This document shows, piece after piece, positions 23,572 to 37,100 of a stretch of DNA of 64,000 nt. The notes under the pieces are model-generated. The model made no database searches. It had not been told where the DNA came from and was given only the letters and a program-made list of their open reading frames with translations. This DNA is from Campylorhamphus procurvoides. Its lineage: Eukaryota > Chordata > Aves > Passeriformes > Dendrocolaptidae. Within the stretch, counting starts at the first letter, position 1. The number at the start of each line of letters is the position of its first letter. A program made the translations under genes and the position numbers. Location of the stretch: the NCBI GenBank assembly GCA_013396655.1, contig WBMV01005050.1, positions 376,714-440,713 on the forward strand. Direction: 5' to 3'.

Positions 23572-23987
23572 CCCCTGACAGACCGCTCCGTGCGGGGCGG
23601 CCGAGGAGGAAAAGCCACCCGAGGAACGCCTGGGGCTGCCTGGGAGTCGATGTCTTTCTCAAACCGGGCTGGGGTTCTACACGTGCCGGTGTTTTTAAGG
23701 AATAGTCGATGAAAGAAGGTGCCCGAAAGGGAAAATCTTCGGCTAAAAAGAGAGAGAGAGAGACCTCCTCCTCTTCGAGTAGCTTTAAATTTTTTTTCCT
23801 TTTTTATTTTCTGGAGCTGCCTTAGTCAGGCATTTGGCAGCTTTAACGTTGCAAAGGAAACAAAGAAAAAAAGTAATTACATTTTTGGAAAACAAACAAT
23901 AATTACACGATACAATCGGTATAACAGTAAGCGAAACACAGCAGCGGGAGTTAAAAACAATATTCTATCCATGGAGATGGGCTCCGC

Positions 23988-24000
23988 CGCTGACTCAGCG
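23988..24000. promoter_or_regulatory. MARE/AP-1-like palindrome CGCTGACTCAGCG
   Basis: A 13-bp palindrome around the central C of TGACTCA, matching the extended AP-1/MAF recognition pattern with CGC flanks. It lies in a CNE-like block. A second palindrome of this type occurs about 560 bp to the right. Confidence 0.3.
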
Positions 24001-24548
24001 CTTTTGAATACTCCAAATTATCCTTACATCGGATTTCTGTAGCGCAATTCAGCTGCAGTCTATTGGCTTTTAAATTAAAATATATCTCGCTGATTAGGCA
24101 TGTACCAGTGTCTAAAAAAAACCCTAAACTTCAAGGAAGTAGGTTTCTTAAGGTAAAAATGATTCTGGTGGATCAGGAACATTTCATGAACCCCTGAATG
24201 CCAAGCGGAGGAGCAGCGTTTGGAGGGGCAGCCCCTGCCCCCCAGTTCCCGATGCCCGGGGCGGGAAGGGAACAGGAGCGGCGCCCTCGCATCTGAACTG
24301 CTGCAGCACCTGTCACCTGGAGAAGTTGTGACTTCACATGCCCCGCGGCTGGGACTTCACGTTGGGGCGCGTTATTCCATCACTGAGCAGTGTTGACATA
24401 AACATTCCCTCCCCCTCCCCGCGACGTTCTACTCCCCCTCCCCCGGTTTGCCCGACTTTCACACGAATATTTGGTATGTTCTCTAAGGCAGCAGAAAAGT
24501 TGTGCATGTGTATTTTTTTTCCCTAACCATTTTTTCTATTTTTTTTTC

Positions 24549-24561
24549 AACTGACTCAGTT
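24549..24561. promoter_or_regulatory. AP-1-like palindrome AACTGACTCAGTT
   Basis: A 13-bp palindrome around TGACTCA inside an AT-rich, repeat-free block. With the site at 23988-24000 it makes a pair of extended AP-1-type sites within 600 bp. Confidence 0.3.
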
Positions 24562-24620
24562 TTATTTTAATCGAGAGCCCTTAGGATTAGTTGTAATGAT
24601 ATGAATGGTTAAAGTGGGAA

Positions 24621-27600
24621 GAGCTCAAGGCTCGAGAATGCTCTCTCCTCGAAAGAAAATATCAGACATCCCACGGAAACAGCCATGCAGAGCCTAGGTC
24701 TTATGTAAATGGAAAGAAATCATAGGCTCTTGGTGTAATGTGAAGCGTACGTGAAATCTAACATTTATTCAATCAAACCTTCGTTCTGCTTCCCATTAAC
24801 TGCTAAATCAAAAAGAAAAGGGGGAAAAAGAAAAGAAAAGAAAGGAACAGAAAAAAGGAAAAAATAAAAACCAAAAACCCACAAACCCTGATTGCCGCAA
24901 AATTCTGATTCTCACCACTAAAACTTGTGTATCCCAGTGAAAAGTTTTGAGTTGTGCTGCTGCATAGTCCTGGTACTGCCCTCAGGACTCCCAAATTCCC
25001 AGGCAACAAGCACACAAGCGACGATGACAACAGCAGCGAACACGAGGCTCCTCGCCGCCTGCTCTTTTTGAAAGCAAACCCGCTCTATTTTTCGTCAGGC
25101 AACCCCAGACAGAAGTGGCAAGTAAAGCTTTAAACCCTTTGGAAATTCCTTTCTGATTTAAGAGAGCCAGGGGGCTTTTGCCCTCTCCCTGCCGTTGGTT
25201 GTGAGGAAGGGCAACAAAAGAGGTAAAATGCCTTCTCCAACTAACTGGCTCAGCGTTTCAGACGCATCAAAGGGAAAGCAAGAGCTAATCCGAAAATGAC
25301 CACTTTAATGTACACGAACCCATGGCTACAGCAGCAGAACCGAGGGGGATTTTGAGCTCTCCACCACAACAAAACCCTACACTTAATGTCATAATAACAG
25401 ATATTAAACAAAGGGGAATGAAAGGATCTCACGCTGGGTTTTCTGCATTCTTGAGTCTAATTAAAAATATACAGAAAAAAGACATAGTTTGGGTCAAAAT
25501 AGCATGAGAGCCGCCTTGTGCCAGTGAAGAGGCTGCAATTATCAGCTTAGAGGCCAGATCCTAGAGGTTATTCTCTCTTCAGCTCCACGGGAGCCGAAAG
25601 CCAGTGCAGGGGTGCAGCGGACAGATGCGCCTGACCAGGGCTGGGAGGGCTTGGAGAAGGGGGCTGAGGGACACTTACCCTCTCCTTTCCCCTTCCTCCA
25701 GACAAAAAAGTGGGAGTAAAACAAATAGAAACCCACCCTGCCCCCCAAATCCCGCATTTTTTTTTTCCTGAGGCCACTTGGACAGCCCTTCCATTCAAAT
25801 GGAGCCGGCGTGTCTACTTAAGTGTCAGGTTGTATGACACTGCCTCCTGCCTTTGAGGCTGGTGTCGCCAGCTTGGAGGGGAATCCTGCGGTGAGCAACA
25901 AGTGCCCCGCATGACAATACCTTCCTGGGGAGAAAATACCTCCTGCAGGAGCAACCTGCTCCAAAACTAAAGGCCAGAAGCTGGAGCCAGACAAATTGAA
26001 ATGCAAGATAAGGCACAGGCAAGCGATTAACCACTTGAATAAGCCACTGAGGGCAACAGCAGTCCCATTCCTCCCTGTATTTTGGCAGAGATGTGGATGT
26101 TCACACTGGTGATGTGGCGGAGCCTAATCCAAGTGATTGGGCTCAATATAGAGTGTAGCCTAAGTATAACAGAGGTCTGATGAAACCCTCAAAGATATGA
26201 CTAATAAACACCTTCAAGAGTTTTTAATTTAGCCCCTTATAAATATCCATAGTGCTATTTTGCTTGTATTGGTGTTTGGCTGGTGTTACTTATATGTAAC
26301 AGCAGGCAAACTGCCTTTTCCTTGGCTCATATGAATACTAACCTCTTTTAATACTTGTTTATTTTGCTTCCAGAGGAGCCAGACCTGGACAGGTGTCAGG
26401 AAGACTGATCTCTATTGAAGAGTCACCAGCACTAGCACTCTCCATAGGCCCTCTACCATCTTTGAAGGAGACTTTCTTGGTGCCTGCAGGCATCTCGGAC
26501 TGTACCCAAGGTATTCTCACTCACCAGTGTGGCAAGCAATGGGCAGGGGCTCCTTCAGACAAAACAGCCGAGACCTACGGATGGTACTCCCACCCCAGAG
26601 AATGGACTTAATTGTGATGAAAGTCAAAACAGAGAGAGAGCAGAGCAGTGCTTCTCTCATCCCACGGCACTCACAGGGAGAAAAGTACACCTGAGCTCCA
26701 CGTCCTGTTTATCCCTCCTCATCTGGTCAAATAGACCAGTTTAGAGTGACTCAAAGTATTGAATTTGATGTATAAAGACGTAGCAGAGAGCAGCCCTGAC
26801 TCTTGCTACCAGCAAGAGTGACCTGCATGGATTCTTCTTTCTTAGGTTCTGTCTGTACCTTGTGCTCAGAGGCTTCAGCTGTCCAGGCCACCCTGCCTTA
26901 GAGTTTGTCTTTCAGAGAAGCAGGGTCTTTCCAGTTTGCCTGGTGAGACCTTCCTAACCTGAGGGCCTTTACAAGAGGCCCAGGAAACCTTTCCCCATAA
27001 TTGCAGGGTACTCAGCTCAGGGCTGTATGTGCAGAGCAATTATTGTTTACCAACATGGTGACTCCTACTAACCCTGCAGCACAGCTGCCTAGCTAGAGCT
27101 AAAGATTAAGTATTAATTATTGCCTGTAAATTCAAGAGGTCTTCTTCAGACAACAGCAGTAACACTTCTGGGCCTGGCTGTATGCTGAGTTTTTGAGGAA
27201 AAGCTGTAAAACAGAGGTTTCAGCTAACGTCACTCCTCAGCTTGTAAAATTGCATGGGGGGCAAGAATATTTGATAGTTGAGGGTTTGAGCTGAGGCTTT
27301 CCACCTCCTGTTTTCTTTTATGGCTTTTGAGTGACACCTATGAAGCGGCGTTTGAAACATTTATGTGCTGTTTTCAGCGAACACCTGGAGAGTGAGCCCA
27401 CTGCCCTTCCATGGAGCACTGGCAGGACAGGAGAGGGAGGGATGCTGCAGCTCATTTTCCCACTTGCAGGTGTAGGTTTGCACTACTTAATCCCATAGTG
27501 GTCTTTGGCTAGTGCACCCACGGGATCTGAACCATGATATTTGGCATTGCAGGGGTGCTCTGCACACACTCCCTGGAATGGGCACTGCTCTGCATCCCTC

Positions 27601-27654
27601 CAGGATGTGCAGGATCCTGTGCTGGGCTAATTGAAGACATGCTATCAGGTCTGG
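24621..27654. other. Intergenic sequence, no gene seen
   Basis: The first part (to about 25,560) is still AT-rich with A-rich tracts near 24,800-24,870. From there to the LTR at 27,660 the sequence is unremarkable. No exon, RNA gene or recognisable repeat. Confidence 0.55.
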
Positions 27655-27659
27655 CAAGG
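27655..27659. repeat. Target-site duplication CAAGG, left copy
   Basis: This directly abuts the TG start of the LTR and is identical to the five bases after its CA end (28096-28100). Confidence 0.8.
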
Positions 27660-28095
27660 TGTCTTGGTTTTGGCCAGGACAGGGTTTATTTTTTGCAGTA
27701 ACTGTGAGGGGACATGGCTGGGGCCCGGATGTTATTCTGTACCACCTCACATCATATCAGGAGCAAGGAGAAAGGGACTCTCTCTTTTCGGGAGAAGGAG
27801 GAGAACGGGTTCCTTCTGGTTGATTAAACATGTCAGATGGCATGGTTTGGTATTGTTTATTGCCAGGGGTTTTCTGTGTAAATTCTTTCTTTCCTTACAC
27901 CTTTTGTTATTAATATTGTTGCTCTTACTATTTGTTTTCTTATCTCACTCCTGTTTCCAGTAAATTGTTCTTACCTCAACCCATGATCTTTACCTTTTTG
28001 GCCTCCAGCTGGAGGGGAGGGAGGAGAAGCAGAGCATGGTTTTAGTGGGAGTAAACCCATTCTAAATGGGAGAATACCTTTCCTAAACCACAGCA
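27660..28095 (+). mobile_element. Solo LTR of an avian endogenous retrovirus, ERVL-like (436 bp)
   Basis: It starts TGTCTTGG and ends TAAACCACAGCA, with a perfect 5-bp duplication CAAGG on both sides. Recognisable landmarks of a common bird LTR family are the segment attctgtaccacctcacatc near 27,734, the pyrimidine-rich part before gtaaattgttcttacctcaa near 27,960, and a terminal ggttttagtgggagtaaacc. No internal retroviral genes flank it, so it arose by LTR-LTR recombination. A 5-bp duplication suits an ERVL-type integrase. The orientation is given by the poly(A)-region-like segment near the right end. Family identity is from memory. Confidence 0.8.
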
Positions 28096-28100
28096 CAAGG
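28096..28100. repeat. Target-site duplication CAAGG, right copy
   Basis: It immediately follows the CA terminus of the LTR and matches 27655-27659. Confidence 0.8.
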
Positions 28101-31100
28101 CGAAAAGCCCTGCTTCAGACAGGGCTTCAAGAACCCGTGTGCTGCAAGGCAACCCTGACACTGTGATGGTTTCCTTTGTGGTAGGTGCTCAAGAGATTTA
28201 GGAAATAAGCAGGGAGCTACGAGCATTCCCAGGGTGCTTTGCCTGTCTTCTAAAGACAGGCTTTAAGTGAAGCTCCCAGTCTAAACCGCTGATTTTGGAG
28301 GAGCTGAGGTGTGTTTTCTCAGCCTCTTTTGAGTGAGGCACGGTGTGGTGGTGTGAGTGCAAGTTCTCATCAGGATGAGTACATTAAAAACAGCAACAGA
28401 CAGATGGATTTGAAAACAAAAGCAATTCAGTGCAACAACAGCAGCTGAGAGCAATTCCTTGAAAGAGTGACTTACTTAAATAACTACCCTGTTGTAAAGG
28501 CAGTTGGACTCTTGAGATAAGAACAACAGGAAAATTCTAGTCTAACAATAACATTATCATCATCATCACCTTAAAGGAAATGGTAAGTGAGAGCTGGAAG
28601 GAGCTTGATCATCTTTCCCAGGCTATTAAAATAATCTGGTTCATTTTGCTCATATCTGATTAACATTGTGTCTAATTGTCATGCTGGTTGCAGTTCCATT
28701 GCCACTATAATTTTGAAGCATTTTACTGTGTTTTTTTGTAAAAAATTGTTCTTATGTGAGTCTTGATTTATACATTACTCACCAGGAAGTGTAAATTTTC
28801 TTAATCAACACTACAGTCATTAGCTAAGCCATGAGAATAAATGCTGACAACATTTAGGGCCCAAATTTGTCAGCATTTCACTTTTATTAGAGTGAACCCA
28901 CATGACGTGTTCTGCATGGGCACATTTTTAGTGGGGCTGCTCATTCACCCCTTGGCCAGTGTGATGGCTTGATGGGCATGTGGGTGATGGCAGTGGGGAG
29001 ACTGGGAACCAGGCTGGGACCTGGGGGACTTACACTGTTTTCTGTTACTTCTGTCACAGGGGATAGGTAGGAGGAGGTGGGATCATAACACAGTACACAA
29101 GTACTGTGCTTTTCTGTCTGTTTGAGGAATATAATCGATTATAACCAATTAGCACAGGCTCCTATACTAAGATTGTTCCCAGCACATGGATTAAATTGCA
29201 GAATATGACTTGCAAGATGTTGACACCTCAGAGTCATGAAAGGCACTATGTCCTTTCTATAATCTATTGTTTGTTAATCACCTTTTTCCAGTATAGAGGT
29301 ACTGGGATTACATTTACTAGGCCGTGCCCTGTTCTTGTGCACTGAGAGCATTGGGAAACAGCTAGGTGTCTCTCTGCACTTTCAGGTACTTCGGTGCTTT
29401 AAAAATCTGATCCCTGTGTGCCTTGTGTCTATGTCCTTTTCTTAAGATCAGCCTAACAGACTTGGAAGCAGGTGAAAATTTTACTAAAAATACTTTCTGG
29501 CCTGTTTCTAAGAATAAGTTAGAAAATAAAAAGGGTACTTCAGGTCTATGCCTTTCAAGTTTACATTTGTCAGGGGAGCATGTAATAAAGCCATATGGAA
29601 AAGTGGATTCTGTAGATGATGATATATGGGACAGTCTGCACCCGCTGAGTTCAGAGGGACTAATCACTTGAGGAAAGCCACTCCCAGGCCTTGCTATTTG
29701 GAGATCTGGATGAAGAGACTGAGCTGTCATGGCATCATGTCATCCCTCGCATCCTTACTGATAGATTCTTTTCTTTCAGTTTTACGCATAAAATTAATGA
29801 GAAGGAAGAAGTCTCAAGGAAAGGAAACAAACCCCACAACCCTGCACATAAATAACACCAAGGTTTGAACCCGAAGTGATGGGAAAGTCACATTTTAAGC
29901 TGTGCCCGTGTCCTGGATTCACCCTGTTGAGCAAGAAAGTAGTACTGTCACTTCTGATTCCCTCCTCGCTGTTGCCCTGGCAGTGTCCAGGGTGGGAACA
30001 GTTGCATGCATCCACTGCTGTGTTGCTTCCGTGGCTGTGTCACATTTCCCTGTCTGCTCTTCAAAGGGATTGTTTGTCCCCAGACTCAATGGCCTCCCCC
30101 AGACCCAGTCTCTGGTTTTCAACAAGAATCTTGCTGGCAGGATGCATCCTGGCGGCCTTTTCCGTGGGGTCCTCTAGTGACAGGCAGACCTGTGGCTCCC
30201 CATCCACTGCCCTTCGTCCTGTCCCTAAGCGCCTCCTGTGAACTTCCAGGAAAGGACTCCGAACAGAGCTGAGCAGTGTGATATGTCTTGGCATCCCTGC
30301 CTAGGCCTCTTCAAAATGTGCTTCCCCTTGTTCACAGCAATCAGGCCATTCCTGATGATGGTTCAGCAATGCCTCCCAGGCAAGTGAGGGCATGATCAGT
30401 CCTTCTTCTCCAAATTTTGTTCTGAGTGAGTCAGATAAGTCATCTAGATAAGGAGAGGCTCTGCAAGTCAGGGGAGAGCAATGGCTTGCAGTGTTCACAT
30501 GCCCTTCATAGCTGTGTTTGGAGAGAGAAAATCACTCCTGGAGCCATGCACCTGGGAGCCTCTGTCCTGATGGGGTGCAGGGGAGTATCCTGACTTGAGA
30601 AGCATAAGGTGGCCAAGCTCTGTAATTGCTGCTGTTTCCTTTCCAGTGTGTCTCCCAGGAAATTAACAAGATGGATCCACTGTAGGGGAGTCTTGCTACC
30701 AGGAGACTTTGCTACTTTTTGGGTTTACCTAAAACTAAATGAAGAACAGGTGATACAGATATCTGTCCTCTTTTAAAGGTGCCTATCTGTATCTCCTGGG
30801 TTGGTCTAGTGTTGTATTTTGGTGTCCCTGGCCCTAGGACTTTTGACATCTTGGGCAAGGAGGTTGGCAGGTTCTGAATTTACTTATTTTCATGGGTCCC
30901 TTGACCATAAAAGTAGAGCTGTTACTGCATCCAGCTCTACCTTCTGCAACAGTGCTGATACCTGGAGATACAATGATGTGCTAGTAAGTCTACTACAAAA
31001 TCCTGAAGTGACTCCTCTGCCAATTACTGTGAAGCAGCCACCAAGGTAGGAAGGAGGGTTTTTTCCTAAAAAAAGAAATTTCTCTTTCCATTGCTATTTG

Positions 31101-34100
31101 GTGTTTCAGTCAATCAATTAATATTTCAATAGGAATCCTGTTGAGATTATATTTTATTTGATCGACTGTTAAGCACAGGACAGGGTATTGTATGAAAACA
31201 AGCCAGGGAAAAAAGGATGGGGTTTTCCATGATTATTTGCTTTTGAGGCAGCAAAAGGCACGCATATCCTATCTTGTCCTTAAACAAAATAAAGGATCCT
31301 CCAGCTAGGCATTTTGCATGGTGATTGGGCAGAGGTTTTAGGTGGCTAAGTGACCACCATGGTACTTGATTAACCCTAACTATGACTCAGCATGCCACTA
31401 CTCCTCTTGCCATTGGAATAATATATCTTAGACAGGAGAGCTGATAAACTCCACCAGTGCCAGGGCTTACAAATACAGAAGCAATTTTCCTGGGAAATGT
31501 ATGGCCTGCAGACCCCACTCAGATGACTTACCCTAAATTAGCCTCTTTGGGCAGGAAAAGGCCTTGGGAGCAGATTGTCTGTGTTCTGGGGTGAGGAGCA
31601 ACCTTGAATGGAGGAAGTAGGAACTTTTGCTGTTTCATTCATCCATAGAGCAGTTCTAGCAGAAACAAAGCCATGTGAGTGCTGTGCATTTATAGTATAC
31701 AACACCTCCATAGTGAACATGCAGGGCAATGCTGATATTAATCCTGTAGTGAGAGGGGATTTGAAGTACCAAATTGTTAAAGGATTTGTTCAAGGCCAAA
31801 CATCCCACCCCACACAGATCTGGAAAGAAATGCAAGCCTTTTGCCTTTCAAACTCTTGTGTAAATCATTTTTCTTAGCTTCCTGCTATAGACTGGTATAG
31901 GATTTCCAGTGCACTGGAGGAAATAAGCATGATGTAGACATACAGAATAAAAGGAAGATATAAAAGAGTTTGCAGTACAGTGTGACTTTTCTGGAAACAA
32001 CCCAGAAGTCCCTTGTAATTGTTTTTTTAGATTATGGGGTGCAAAGAAGGATTTGTTCTTTATCCATGAATGGAAACATGAATAAAATTTGCTTTAACAA
32101 AGTCCCATGAACATGCCAGTCTTGTGTGCTTGGATCCCTGATATCAGGATGTAGCCTATAGTTATAAACTCAAGACATACAGAAGTTAAATACAAGGATA
32201 CTGCAAATGCGAAAAGGTAAGAATAGAGGTTTCTTATTCAACTTCTACTTCCTGCGTGATGAGTGAAATTGCAGTACCTAAATGCTAGTGGTGGGTTTTC
32301 CTTTTGCTCTGTCTTTTTAAAGAGGCAATTCAAATGAGATTGTAAAATCTTCAGTGTTTTATCCCAAATTCATTGAGTAGCAAGAGAATGTAAGAATGTG
32401 CATGGAAAGAAGTACCACCTGTGAGACTTGTGTTAACTGAAGTACTGAAGCCCTGGTGGTTGGAGTTGCAGAGGGCAGGGGTCCAGCCTTGTGGTCAGCA
32501 AGGGCTGCAGATGAGGAGCTTCCTGCATGATGAAGTGTTGCTCCCTTTGGGAAGAGCTGGCATGGCATTCATCAGCCTCATGCCCACTGTGCAAGCCATG
32601 GATCAGGTTGTCTGTGGTGGTCTCCTACCTCTCTCTCAAAGCGATTCTTTGCAGAGCACGTGAAATCTTCATTTTACACAGCCTGGAATGACTCCTCCTG
32701 TCTGCAGCAGCCACCACCACCATTCCCCAGCCCTGTCTGCTGCCTGAGCTACAGTAAATGTTTTATTAACACCAGGATAAATTAAAAAGCCTGCACAACC
32801 CACGAGATGTATTTAGCATCTCCTCTATTGCAGCAGGAAGCTCTGTCTTGCCTCCACTCTGCCCTGTTGATGGGGTGATATCCCCTTGGACTGAGCACCA
32901 GAGCTCGGGACTGGGCACCAAACTTGACTGTAGCTACAATCCCATCACCACCAGCCAGCACAGTGGGGACTGAGGAGAAAAACCCCCAAGAGTTCACTTA
33001 GCAGCATTATCATAAGAAGTATAAATGCACAAGGGGCTATTCTCTCTGCTGCGTTTATGTGGCTCTCCTGTTCGTGCTAATAGAAGTGATATTTGTATGT
33101 CCTGTGGTGGGAACAAGCCTCTCAGTGAATAATGTAGTGTTAAATTCTGGGTAAGACATTAAAATGCCAGTAAAACCAGTGCAATAAGATTAACTCTGGC
33201 ATCTCCAGCTTGTGACAAAGCTACTTTTAATGTTATCAAATCTGTATTTTGCTCTTTCAAGTCAGAACATGCTTTCATGAATTTCTTTATCTTCTGCTTC
33301 CTTTTTATTTATTTTTTTTAAATATCTCAATACTCTCTGTGTCCTCTTAGCAGGACACTAAAAATAAGAATTTAAATATTCAGGGAAACTAAGACACTTG
33401 AATTTTAGTTTGCAATAGGAACCCTGATATACTTTGAAGGTGGGCTGGGTGTTTGATGTAAACCAAGAGAAACTGTATGAGTAGGTATGCTTGTGCATGT
33501 GGTACCTACAAATATCACATGCTTATTGATCTGGGGTCTCAGCAATACCTAAGCATATGGAGAGTGTAAGAACCATGAGAAAAGGCCATGGGAACAGGAA
33601 AAGGCCCTTTAATTCCACTTTCCTGCTTTTCCATCCTCCTCCCCCATCCCCTCCTTTTGCAGCAACAAGCCTAGGTGTCTGTGGAACTCATTTACATGGT
33701 TTGCTTCCATTGCCTACTCCCCTAATTTATTCCATATGTTTATTGCCCTTTGTGTGCAATACTTCTGGCTGTTTGCTTATAATTTCCTAATTTTTCAGCT
33801 TCTACCTCCTGTGGGTTTTTGTTTCATTTTTTTTCCTGCTCTGCTCATCTATGTGAAATTCCTGCTTGAAGCAAAGGTAGCAGCACCCACCAGTGCTACG
33901 AGGAGCCTTGGCAAAGCGAAGCTCTTAATGTGGTGTCTTATTTGGAGGTACTATGCTGAGACTGCAGACAAGATGGGATCTACTGGGAGATTCAATTAGT
34001 GCAAGCCCTGCTTCAGTGAGTCATCACTCCCCTTCTTCTCTGATGATTTGGGAGCCATGGCTTTCTAGAATGTGCCCATAAGGAGAGGAAATACCAAGAC

Positions 34101-37100
34101 ACCTCTCAGTACATGGGTTGGTTTAACAAGATGCACAGCAGCGCCGACTCAACAGAAAAACACTTAGAGTCTGAGAGTGCAATTTTGAGCCCAAAATTTG
34201 TTTTCAAAAGTACTAACTGTGCTTTTTGCAAGAAAACCACGATACTTGCCACTGCTGCAGTTCTTTTATGCCCTGATACTCATCAATGAATTTTTGTTTA
34301 TGGGCAGGGACTGGCCATCATCTATTCCATATCTTGTGAATACCCCTCAAATCAGACACATTGATGGAAACCCTGTAAGCATGATCTTCACAGGAGTTTG
34401 AAATACTTTGGCATCTAGATGCCCTAGGGGGGCGTTGCCTAAGCATAACCTTTTGGATTTTCAATGAAACTGGCAGCTCTGTGCCCCTGCACAAAATCTG
34501 GTGATTCCAGAAGCCTTAGATAGAAACATGGGAATGTGGTATATGATGGTGGGCACTCTGCAACAGACACAACTTTGAGCGTTCAGCTCACCTATGGCAA
34601 GGCACGAGCTGCCCATGAAGCTGTTGAGAGGGTCGATGAGTCTCTCACAGCTGGGTTGAGCTGCTGAGCCCTCACAAGTCTGTGACCTGTCTCAGCAGCC
34701 ACAAAGTTTAGCAGGCAAAGAAATGATGCTGAGTGTAGTTAGCAAGGCCTGTAACTCATGGCTGGTAAAAGAACTTCAATTAATTTTAATTTTTTTTTTT
34801 TAAAACTATGGTAGAACAAGGAGTAAGTTTGGGGTGTGTGCACACATGTATGGGAGCATATTAGCAAATGACTAGTTAGTTTCTCAGATATAATCCTTGG
34901 GTTTCTTCCCAATGATGAAAGAGTACAAGTCTTTGTGGTTTTTTTCATGCCATCTTCAGTGACTCTTCTTTCCAAAAGGATAGTGGTAATTGCCTCAGTG
35001 ATGGCTGAATTCTTTATTTAGAAACACTTAAAATTGTCCTTAGCTTTAAACCTGGAAGTTATCTGTTTGACTGTGGGATCAGCCCCATGGATTATGCATG
35101 TGCTTGCATACCATCACTTGTCACAGTGTTGGGTAACCTCTTCATAGATGTGTTTTATATCAGTATCTCTATCTACATCTCTATCAAGATCTAGATCTGT
35201 TAAGTGTGTCATTCCCAAAGTTGCAGTATTATGCAGATGTAGATAAATGTATATGTAAATAACATATAAAACCAAAGCATACAAATATACTTTGTTGGAG
35301 AATTCTGGCTGTAAAGTATTAGGAAAACCTGGATATGCTAAAATACCAGGACTTAGTTGTAGGGATTAATGATGAGGGCCAGTGATCCGTGCCCTGCATG
35401 CTGGTACTGACATTGACTGGTGGCTGCACAACCCAGTTCACCTCTTTTTATCTCTTACTCCATGAAGGTGTGGGGTGCTGGATTTCTCAAATACAGATTC
35501 CCCTGAATTAATAACAAAAGTCGTTATTGGCACACTTGTACCCAAAACAAGATGTTGATTTCTGATATTGTACCTATTCCACCTTTTTGATTCTCTAGAG
35601 AAACTGGGAAGTTAAGTAGCCTGACCCTGCTTGGCAAAGGAGTAGCAGAAGTGGGGACAGACCATTGCTGTCCCCTCTGTTCCCTCCTGATTCTTGAAGC
35701 TCCAACCAGCCAGCAGCTCACTACCACTAACTAGGGGTGCCCAGTCAGGGAAAAAGGGTGGGGGTGGATGGAGGTCACCCACAGTGGAAATGAGGCTTGG
35801 TTCTGGAAGGAAGGAAAAGAGAGACAGCAGGGGAAAGATGCCCAAAGTGCCCATGAGCATGTTAGAGCCACCACATTGCTGGAGTTGAGAGAAACCAACA
35901 GGTGAAATGCTGGTCCTGAAGAAGTCCAGGAAAGTTTGGAGCCAGAGTCCCACTCCTTGCTCACAATGCAACCAAGCATTTTTATTTAGGTATTTTCTTA
36001 CTTAGGATGCAAATGCATCCTCTTTGGCCACTGGTATGGGGTTTCCATTGAAAACAGTCTCCAGGGCTTTATTGTGACTTTCAGTTCAGGGACTGCAACT
36101 CCATAATATTCATGTTGCCTCTGACTTGAGCTCAAATCCCTGTGAGGACACAGGAGGTGTTTTGTATTCAACTTCATGTCAAGCTTTGCCTTTCAGTACA
36201 CGATAGCAGCTCCCATCAGGGGTGTCCTTTGTGCCTGAGCACTTGTCCTTTTAGGTTGTCTTTTGTTAAAAGGGTCCCAAGCAGTGCATGCATGTACAAG
36301 CAAATACTGTGGTTGCGTAAGACACAGGGAGAAATGTGCTTTTCTGCATAGTGGAAAGGCATGAGGTGTTTATGTGGAGCACAGCTTGCTTTTGTGAAGC
36401 CAGCAGGCATTAGCCTGGTTCCAATTCACATAACACCACACATTTTGGCTGGGCCCCTGCTGCCCCACCACTCCTCACACCTGGGGTTACACATCTGTGT
36501 GTCATGTCTCAACATCCACTCCTTCATTTTTGGGAGCAGAGGCCATCCCATTCCCCTGAAAAGTGACACTTTCCCTCGTGCCACCCTGCCCTTTTCTTAG
36601 GGCAGAGCACACTGCCCAGGCTGCACAGGGGCACGGGGCATTGTCCTGTGGGACACAGCCTGCTCTGCCCACTGCTCCTGGCTCTGCTCCCCAGATTTAC
36701 CACTCAGCACAAGTTTCCACATGCTAGGGTCACATACACATTATGAGAGGTAGCCAAACCAACCCTCTCTTCCCTCCCCAGCCCCCATGGTGGAACAATG
36801 AAACCCACCATTACATTTTTTTGTTACCCTGCAGAGTTTTGCTGATCTGCGCAGGTGAAAAATCCCACCTGCTGTTCAGATGCTTGTCTGCAAAACCACC
36901 TTGATAATTTTTCCTTTGTTTCATTAAACACACCAAATTGAGGCTAAGGGTTTCACCCTTCTGTTTTTTTTAACAGTTACTGATTTTACCATGTTTGGTT
37001 TGGCAGTTAAAAAAAAATCAACAGAAGGATTACATTTCAGTGGCACAACACCCTAATCCTCAGGCAAATGATTTGTCCAAGCTTAATATGAAGTACTTAG

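Larger units (their letters stand above)
18900..24620. promoter_or_regulatory. CpG-rich / CNE-like domain 6-12 kb downstream of TFAP2A
   Basis: CpG-rich patches (about 18,960-19,130, 19,860-20,330, 20,840-21,240, 21,540-21,740, 23,160-23,660 and 24,180-24,300) alternate with AT-rich, repeat-free blocks (about 20,500-20,760, 21,400-21,500, 21,930-22,110, 22,555-22,740, 23,860-24,110 and 24,540-24,780). This mosaic is unlike the flanking sequence and like the regulatory islands around other developmental genes. No exon with splice support was found. Many long open frames occur on both strands, as GC-rich DNA gives by chance. It may be a distal TFAP2A enhancer cluster or a promoter of a non-coding RNA. 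Confidence 0.45.

Noticed and set aside
35597..35660. Possible second MIR-like relic
   Set aside because: Only scattered words match (gaagttaagt, agtagcagaagtgg); too weak to call without a profile search.
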